Source: CAYMUC01 sp964393535 (GTDB lineage Bacteria; Actinomycetota; Acidimicrobiia; Acidimicrobiales; Ilumatobacteraceae). Taken from it: a DNA stretch of 18,200 nucleotides. The stretch spans positions 1 to 18,200 of the forward strand of contig CAYMUC010000061.1 of NCBI GenBank assembly GCA_964393535.1. Direction: 5' to 3'. Shown here piece by piece: positions 14,789 to 18,200 of the stretch (positions are counted from its first letter, which is position 1; every line of letters begins with the position of its first letter). Position numbers and translations under genes: made by a program. Under the pieces are notes generated by a model. That model had not been told where the DNA came from, searched no databases, and saw nothing but the letters and a program-made list of their open reading frames with translations.

Positions 14789-15568
14789 TCACACCACGTC
14801 CCTCGGTGCGACTGGTTCCCCCGGCGCCATCGGGGTGATGGAGTTCAACTCGCTTCGGAGTTCCCGCAACTCGCGCAGGATCTTCACGATCACGGCGGGC
14901 GACGACAGCGTGGAGACACCCCGGGTGCGGGCGAAGTAGTCGACGCCGAACTGCACGATGCGGAACCCCGCACGCTGCGCCCGAATGACCAACTCGGCGT
15001 CGATGAAGGACCCTTCGCTCTTCAGTTCGACCTGGTCGAAGATGCGGGCGCGGCACAGTTTGAAAGCGAAGTTCACATCGCGCATGCGCACGCCGAACAG
15101 CACCCGTACCAGCAGGTTGTACAGCGTGGAGTACACCGACCTCACGTACCCCTCGCCCGTGCGGTCGAAACGGTAGGCGCTGACGATGTCGGCCTCGTAC
15201 ACCCGCATCAGGCGCACGGCCTTACGGACTTCGTCCATGTCGAAGGGCAGATCAGCGTCGGTATAGAGGATGAGGTCGCCCGTGGCCGCTGCGAAACCGG
15301 ACTTCATGGAACCGCCCAGTTTGCGGTTCACCGGATGATGGACCACGCGCACCCGGGAGTCGCTCGCCGCCATCTCGTCGGCCATGGCACCGGTGGCATC
15401 GGTGGAGGCGTCGTTCACGATGATGAGCTCGTAGTCGAGGATCTCCTCGGACGCCATGAGCGCGTCGCAGACCTCACGTGCCGCATCGACGGCACGCTGC
15501 ACGTACTCCTCCTCGTTCCACATGGGAAAGAAGATGGACAGTTTCTGGAACGGGACACGACCCGGCAT
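14789..15568 (-). CDS. Family 2 glycosyltransferase (dolichol/polyprenyl-phosphate mannosyltransferase-like)
   Basis: This encodes 259 residues. I chose ATG 15568 (MPGRVPFQKLSIFFPMWNEEEYV) because the fold begins right after it; an in-frame ATG at 15754 would add 62 Arg-rich residues overlapping the divergent gene. GT-A motifs are FFPMWNEE (13-20), IIVNDASTDAT (49-59), NRKLGGSMKSGFAAATGD (81-98), the metal-binding DxD in YTDADLPF (Asp104, Asp106), and VNFAFKLCRARIF with GSFIDAELVIRAQRAG (about 165-201). This layout matches DPM1-type enzymes that charge polyprenyl phosphate with a sugar for use outside the membrane. There are no membrane helices, so it is a cytoplasmic or peripheral enzyme. 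A TANNNT hexamer (TACCCT) ends 9 bases before the ATG and no ribosome site is seen, so the mRNA is probably almost leaderless. It is the first gene of the transpeptidase operon. Confidence 0.9.
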   Translation of the reverse strand: MPGRVPFQKLSIFFPMWNEEEYVQRAVDAAREVCDALMASEEILDYELIIVNDASTDATGAMADEMAASDSRVRVVHHPVNRKLGGSMKSGFAAATGDLILYTDADLPFDMDEVRKAVRLMRVYEADIVSAYRFDRTGEGYVRSVYSTLYNLLVRVLFGVRMRDVNFAFKLCRARIFDQVELKSEGSFIDAELVIRAQRAGFRIVQFGVDYFARTRGVSTLSSPAVIVKILRELRELRSELNSITPMAPGEPVAPRDVV

Positions 15569-15577
15569 CGGTTGATG

Positions 15578-15587
15578 AGGGTAGTGT
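15578..15587. promoter_or_regulatory. Candidate symmetric divergent promoter with overlapping -10 elements
   Basis: The minus-strand hexamer TACCCT (15583-15578) and plus-strand hexamer TAGTGT (15582-15587) share the central TA. The minus hexamer lies 9 bases before the glycosyltransferase ATG (15568), and the plus hexamer 10 bases before the GTG (15598) of the membrane protein. Neither gene has a visible ribosome site. Both mRNAs would be nearly leaderless and the two promoters could not be occupied at once. No good -35 is seen on either side. Confidence 0.35.
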
Positions 15588-15597
15588 CCGCGGCGCC

Positions 15598-16014
15598 GTG
15601 TTCCCCCGCGACGCTTCCCCCGAACGACAACTTCGCACCCCGTGGGCTGGTCTCCTGGGTGCCGGATGGATCGCCATCGGCCTCGCACTGGTCGCAGTGG
15701 CGGCCTCGAGTCGTCGTGTCGGTAAACCCGTGTGGTGGTTGGGCGACGGGACACCCGTGTCCTTCAGCGTGTTGTGGGTCGTACCGCTGATCGTCCCCTT
15801 TCTCGCCGTCATGACCGCACATACCGCGGCCCGACTGGCTCTGGCGATGTCGGCAGTCGCCGCCGCTTCCGTGGCCGCCGTCGCCGCCGGCGACCTGAAC
15901 GGCAGTCCGGCCTCCAGCCTCGTGCAGTTCGTACTGGCAGGAGCAGGGGCCGTGCTCACCCTCGCTGCCATGGCCGGGCTTCCGACTCGTCGACCCAAGA
16001 GCAGCCCTCGGTAG
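15598..16014 (+). CDS. Hypothetical four-helix membrane protein
   Basis: This encodes 138 residues from GTG 15598 (VFPRDASPERQLRTPW), ending in TAG at 16012-16014. The frame stays open further upstream, but that part lies antisense to the glycosyltransferase N-terminus. About four membrane segments are visible: WAGLLGAGWIAIGLALVAVAA, FSVLWVVPLIVPFLAVM, LALAMSAVAAASVAAVAA and LVQFVLAGAGAVLTLAAMAG. The loop GKPVWWLGDGTPVSF is the only distinctive soluble part, and the end is short and basic (RRPKSSPR). I do not recognise a family. It is divergent from the glycosyltransferase and followed after 57 bp by the small gene before the Rieske oxygenase. The start is uncertain, and translation itself is inferred from the membrane pattern and codon use. 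Confidence 0.65.
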   Translation: MFPRDASPERQLRTPWAGLLGAGWIAIGLALVAVAASSRRVGKPVWWLGDGTPVSFSVLWVVPLIVPFLAVMTAHTAARLALAMSAVAAASVAAVAAGDLNGSPASSLVQFVLAGAGAVLTLAAMAGLPTRRPKSSPR

Positions 16015-16017
16015 TTT
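16012..16017 (+). promoter_or_regulatory. Candidate -10 element for the small-protein/Rieske operon
   Basis: TAGTTT fits TANNNT and overlaps the stop codon of the membrane protein. Transcription from about 16024 would leave a leader of some 48 bases containing the GAGGAG ribosome site of the next gene. The -35 is not convincing. Confidence 0.25.
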
Positions 16018-16071
16018 CCACATCCAGGGGAAGGGGCGCAGCGTCGCCCGATGTGACTGTGAGGAGTGGAC

Positions 16072-16296
16072 GTGCGAACGATTCGCCACCCGTTGTCGGG
16101 GGCCACCTACGACCTGACCGAGCGAGGCACCATCCTGGTGACCAAGGGTGAGGAGACCGGCGAGTTCACCGAGCACGGCCGTTGGATCTCCGGAGCCATT
16201 CGCCACGCCGACCCGCATCTGTGTCTGTGGATCGCCGGCCGGCAACTTCCCAATCGGTTCCAGCAGGCAGCCGAGGCCATCGCCTCGTCATCGTGA
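16072..16296 (+). CDS. Small hypothetical protein encoded directly before the Rieske oxygenase
   Basis: This encodes 74 residues from GTG 16072, which has GAGGAG 5 bases upstream; that GAGGAG runs into another GTG at 16066 in the same frame, making the downstream one the better start. The sequence looks like a compact soluble beta-rich domain: RTIRHPLSGATYDL, then GTILVTKGEETGEFTEHGRWISG, ADPHLCLWIAGRQLP and a short helix NRFQQAAEAIASS. There is no signal peptide or membrane segment. I do not recognise a family. It lies 13 bp before the Rieske alpha-subunit gene in what looks like an operon, so a role as partner, assembly factor or substrate-handling protein of the oxygenase is plausible but inferred. 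It is too small and lacks cysteine ligands for a ferredoxin (a single Cys in HLCLW). Confidence 0.75.
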   Translation: MRTIRHPLSGATYDLTERGTILVTKGEETGEFTEHGRWISGAIRHADPHLCLWIAGRQLPNRFQQAAEAIASSS

Positions 16297-16309
16297 AAGG
16301 GAGTTCATC

Positions 16310-17683
16310 GTGAGCATCATCGATCGTCCCGCACCCGGCGAGGCCCGCTCGCCTGGGATCAGTTACCAGGAACTCCTCGACGGCGACAGCCGACCCGAGA
16401 ACGTGCCCGTGGTGTTGCGCAAGGTGAGCGCCGAGCATCTGGGGTCTGCCGACGTGCCGGTGGCGCGCTACACCACCCGAGAGGCCCACGAACTCGAGAA
16501 GGAAAGGCTGTGGAGCCGGGTGTGGCAGATGGCCTGCCGCGAAGAAGACCTCCCCGAGGTGGGCGACACCGTGGTCTACGACATCTGCCACTGGTCGATC
16601 CTCGTGGTGCGCTCGGAGGCCGACCGCATCCAGGCGTTCTACAACGCCTGCCTCCACCGCGGTCGGCAGCTGCGGGAAGAGAACGGCAACGCTCGTGAAC
16701 TGCGATGTCCGTTCCACGGGTTCTGCTGGAACCTGGACGGTTCGCTGAAGCAGGTTCCCTGCGAATGGGACTTCCCGCACGTGGACCATGACGAGTTCTC
16801 CCTCCCCGAGGTGCAAGTGGGGCGCTGGGGCGGGTTCGTGTTCATCAACATGGACCCCGACTGCGAACCCCTCGAGTCGTTCCTGGGTGAACTGCCCGAG
16901 CACTTCGAGAAGTGGCCCCTCGAGAAGCGGGTCAAGACGGCGCACGTGGCTCGCATCTTCCCCACCAACTGGAAGGTGGTGCAAGAGGCTTTCATGGAGG
17001 CGTTCCACGTGGTGGCCACGCATCCTCAGTTGCTGGCCGGCATCGGCGACGCCAACACCCAGTACGACTGGTGGGGCAATGTGTCGCGTGCCATCACCCC
17101 CAATGGCACGCCGTCGCCTCACATCAACTGGGAACCCACCGAGCAGGAACGCTTCGACGCCATCTCGGATCGCCGTCTCGACGAGGACCCCTTCGTGAAG
17201 CTGAGCGAAGGCCAGACAGCGCGATCGGTGGCCGGCGACGGTGGCCGCATGCGCATGCGCGAGGTGCTCGGCGACGAGGCCGATGCCCTCTCGGACGCCG
17301 AGCTGGCCGATTCGATCTACTACACCCTGTTCCCCAACCTTCACCCGTGGGGCGCCTACAACCGCATCGTGTACCGCTTCCGGCCCTACGAGGACCGTCA
17401 CGACATGTCGGTGATGGAGTGCATGTACCTCGACCCCTACGACCCCTCCCAGCCCAAGCCCCCTGCGGCCGAGATCCACTGGCTGGGCGTGGACCAGGAC
17501 TGGACCGATGCACCCGAACTGGGCATGTTGGCGAGAGTGTTCAACCAGGACACGTTCAACCTGCCCAAGGTGCAACGGGGACTCATGACCATGGTGAAGC
17601 CGGGCGTGACGCTGGCGAACTATCAGGAACTCAAGATCCGCCATTTCCACCATCTCTTGGAGCAGTGGCTCGCTCGTCCCTGA
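16310..17683 (+). CDS. Rieske non-haem iron oxygenase, alpha subunit (aromatic ring-hydroxylating type)
   Basis: This encodes 457 residues from GTG 16310, preceded by AAAGGGAG about 7 bases upstream; the open frame before that overlaps the small gene. The Rieske [2Fe-2S] site is Cys114-x-His116 (ACLHRGRQL) and Cys133-x2-His136 (CPFHGFCWNLDG). The mononuclear iron site follows NWKVVQEAFMEAFHVVATHP, with His233 and His238 and probably Asp414 in FNQDTFNLPKVQRG. Glu227 or Glu230 would bridge to the neighbouring Rieske centre. The enzyme family uses O2 and electrons from a reductase (often through a ferredoxin) to hydroxylate, dihydroxylate or demethylate ring compounds. No beta subunit, ferredoxin or reductase gene is in the window. 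The substrate is unknown, and the spacing to argG (24 bp) probably carries no functional link. Confidence 0.93.
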   Translation: MSIIDRPAPGEARSPGISYQELLDGDSRPENVPVVLRKVSAEHLGSADVPVARYTTREAHELEKERLWSRVWQMACREEDLPEVGDTVVYDICHWSILVVRSEADRIQAFYNACLHRGRQLREENGNARELRCPFHGFCWNLDGSLKQVPCEWDFPHVDHDEFSLPEVQVGRWGGFVFINMDPDCEPLESFLGELPEHFEKWPLEKRVKTAHVARIFPTNWKVVQEAFMEAFHVVATHPQLLAGIGDANTQYDWWGNVSRAITPNGTPSPHINWEPTEQERFDAISDRRLDEDPFVKLSEGQTARSVAGDGGRMRMREVLGDEADALSDAELADSIYYTLFPNLHPWGAYNRIVYRFRPYEDRHDMSVMECMYLDPYDPSQPKPPAAEIHWLGVDQDWTDAPELGMLARVFNQDTFNLPKVQRGLMTMVKPGVTLANYQELKIRHFHHLLEQWLARP

Positions 17684-17693
17684 CGCCGGTGGG

Positions 17694-17699
17694 TACCGT
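17694..17699 (+). promoter_or_regulatory. Candidate -10 element giving a leaderless argG mRNA
   Basis: TACCGT fits TANNNT and ends exactly 8 bases before the ATG at 17708, the same spacing as at the acyl-CoA dehydrogenase. The intervening GAGACGCC gives no good ribosome site at proper distance. It sits in the 24-bp gap after the Rieske gene, so argG probably has its own promoter. Confidence 0.4.
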
Positions 17700-17707
17700 G
17701 AGACGCC

Positions 17708-18200
17708 ATGTCCAAGGTCCTCACGTCACTCCCCCTCGGTGAACGGGTCGGCATCGCCTTCTCGGGCGGTCTCGACACATCGGCTGCGGTTGCGTGGATG
17801 CGCCATCGCGGTGCGATCCCCTTCGCCTATACGGCCGACCTTGGCCAGTACGACGAGCCCGACCTCCCCACGGTTCCCGCCCGGGCCACCCAGTACGGGG
17901 CCGAGGCCGCACGGCTGATCGACTGCCGTACCGAACTGGTTCGAGAGGGCCTCATCGCGCTCCAGTGCGGAGCGTTCCACATCACCACCGCTGGACGGAC
18001 CTACTTCAACACCACGCCACTGGGCCGAGCCGTGACCGGCACCCTGCTGGTGCAGGCGATGCGCGAGGACGGGGTGGACATCTGGGGCGATGGCAGCACC
18101 TACAAGGGCAACGACATCGAGCGCTTCTACCGCTACGGCCTGCTCGCCAACCCGAAGCTGCGCATCTACAAGCCCTGGCTGGACCAGCGCTTCATCGACG
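17708..18200 (+). CDS. argG: Argininosuccinate synthase, E. coli-type (type 2), N-terminal part (runs off window)
   Basis: The frame is open from ATG 17708 to the right edge, giving 164 residues of a protein normally near 445. It ligates citrulline and aspartate with ATP in arginine synthesis. The N-type ATP pyrophosphatase P-loop is AFSGGLDTS (residues 17-25). YTADLGQYDEPD, ARLIDCRTELV, QCGAFH, TYFNTTPLGRAVTGT, IWGDGSTYKGNDIERFYRYGL and IYKPWLD follow. These match the longer E. coli-type enzyme closely rather than the ~400-residue type usual in Actinobacteria. The likely leaderless start and 24-bp gap separate it from the oxygenase gene. Confidence 0.95.
   Translation, partial: MSKVLTSLPLGERVGIAFSGGLDTSAAVAWMRHRGAIPFAYTADLGQYDEPDLPTVPARATQYGAEAARLIDCRTELVREGLIALQCGAFHITTAGRTYFNTTPLGRAVTGTLLVQAMREDGVDIWGDGSTYKGNDIERFYRYGLLANPKLRIYKPWLDQRFID

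Noticed and set aside
15569..15754. Longer start for the glycosyltransferase at ATG 15754
   Set aside because: The extra 62 residues are Arg-rich and low in structure, absent from the family, and would overlap the divergent membrane-protein gene.
16034..16049. Small inverted repeat GGGCG-N6-CGCCC between the membrane protein and the small gene, considered as a terminator
   Set aside because: Only 5 bp of stem and no U-run; such hairpins arise often by chance at this GC content.
16166..17653. A 495-residue open frame on the minus strand, antisense to the Rieske gene
   Set aside because: It is a shadow of high-GC codon use: His- and Val-rich with no recognisable fold, while the plus strand carries an unmistakable Rieske enzyme.

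Overview
The window is 18.2 kb of uniformly GC-rich, densely packed bacterial DNA. Several starts are GTG, many neighbouring genes share stop and start bases, and there are TANNNT -10-like elements placed directly before start codons. Thr/Ser/Ala/Pro-rich linkers occur in exported proteins, and CoA-ester chemistry is prominent. Together these suggest a high-GC actinobacterium, perhaps of the Acidimicrobiia. That placement is inference: no rRNA or clade-specific marker is present. I see no tRNA, rRNA, insertion sequence, phage gene, CRISPR array or replication origin, and no gene-free stretch over about 300 bp.

Layout. (1) 1-725, plus strand: the 3' end of a RarD/EamA-type transporter, then a small lipoprotein that starts inside the transporter's stop codon. 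(2) 729-4615, minus strand: an operon reading acyl-CoA synthetase, crotonase-family protein, second crotonase-family protein, TetR regulator, each overlapping the next. (3) 4738-9667, minus strand: a complete branched-chain-amino-acid-type (HAAT) ABC importer in the order ATPase (LivG), ATPase (LivF), permease (LivH), permease (LivM), binding lipoprotein (LivK), ending in a strong UUCG-capped hairpin. (4) 9879-12748, plus strand: an acyl-CoA dehydrogenase read divergently from the importer, overlapping by one base an Ppx/GppA exopolyphosphatase. (5) 12726-15568, minus strand: a family 2 glycosyltransferase, an L,D-transpeptidase with a peptidoglycan-binding domain, and an alpha/beta hydrolase, tightly coupled and convergent with ppx. 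(6) 15598-18200, plus strand: a small membrane protein divergent from the glycosyltransferase, a 74-residue unknown protein, a Rieske ring-hydroxylating oxygenase alpha subunit, and the 5' part of an E. coli-type argininosuccinate synthase.

How the genes may work together. Regions 2, 3 and the first gene of region 4 look like one functional island. A HAAT importer brings in a small polar acid or amino-acid-like compound, the AMP-forming ligase makes its CoA thioester, the acyl-CoA dehydrogenase introduces a double bond, and two unusual crotonase-fold enzymes carry out later steps, with TetR as the likely ligand-responsive repressor. The substrate is unknown. Both crotonases lack at least one of the two classical hydratase glutamates, so the route is probably not plain beta-oxidation. 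Region 5 concerns the cell envelope. Region 6 pairs an oxygenase with an unrecognised small protein.

Regulatory signals of note are probable leaderless or near-leaderless starts (acyl-CoA dehydrogenase, argG, glycosyltransferase, membrane protein), a candidate symmetric divergent promoter at 15578-15587, and candidate operators at 6168-6186, 9767-9781 and 9828-9849. All regulatory calls come from sequence inspection only.
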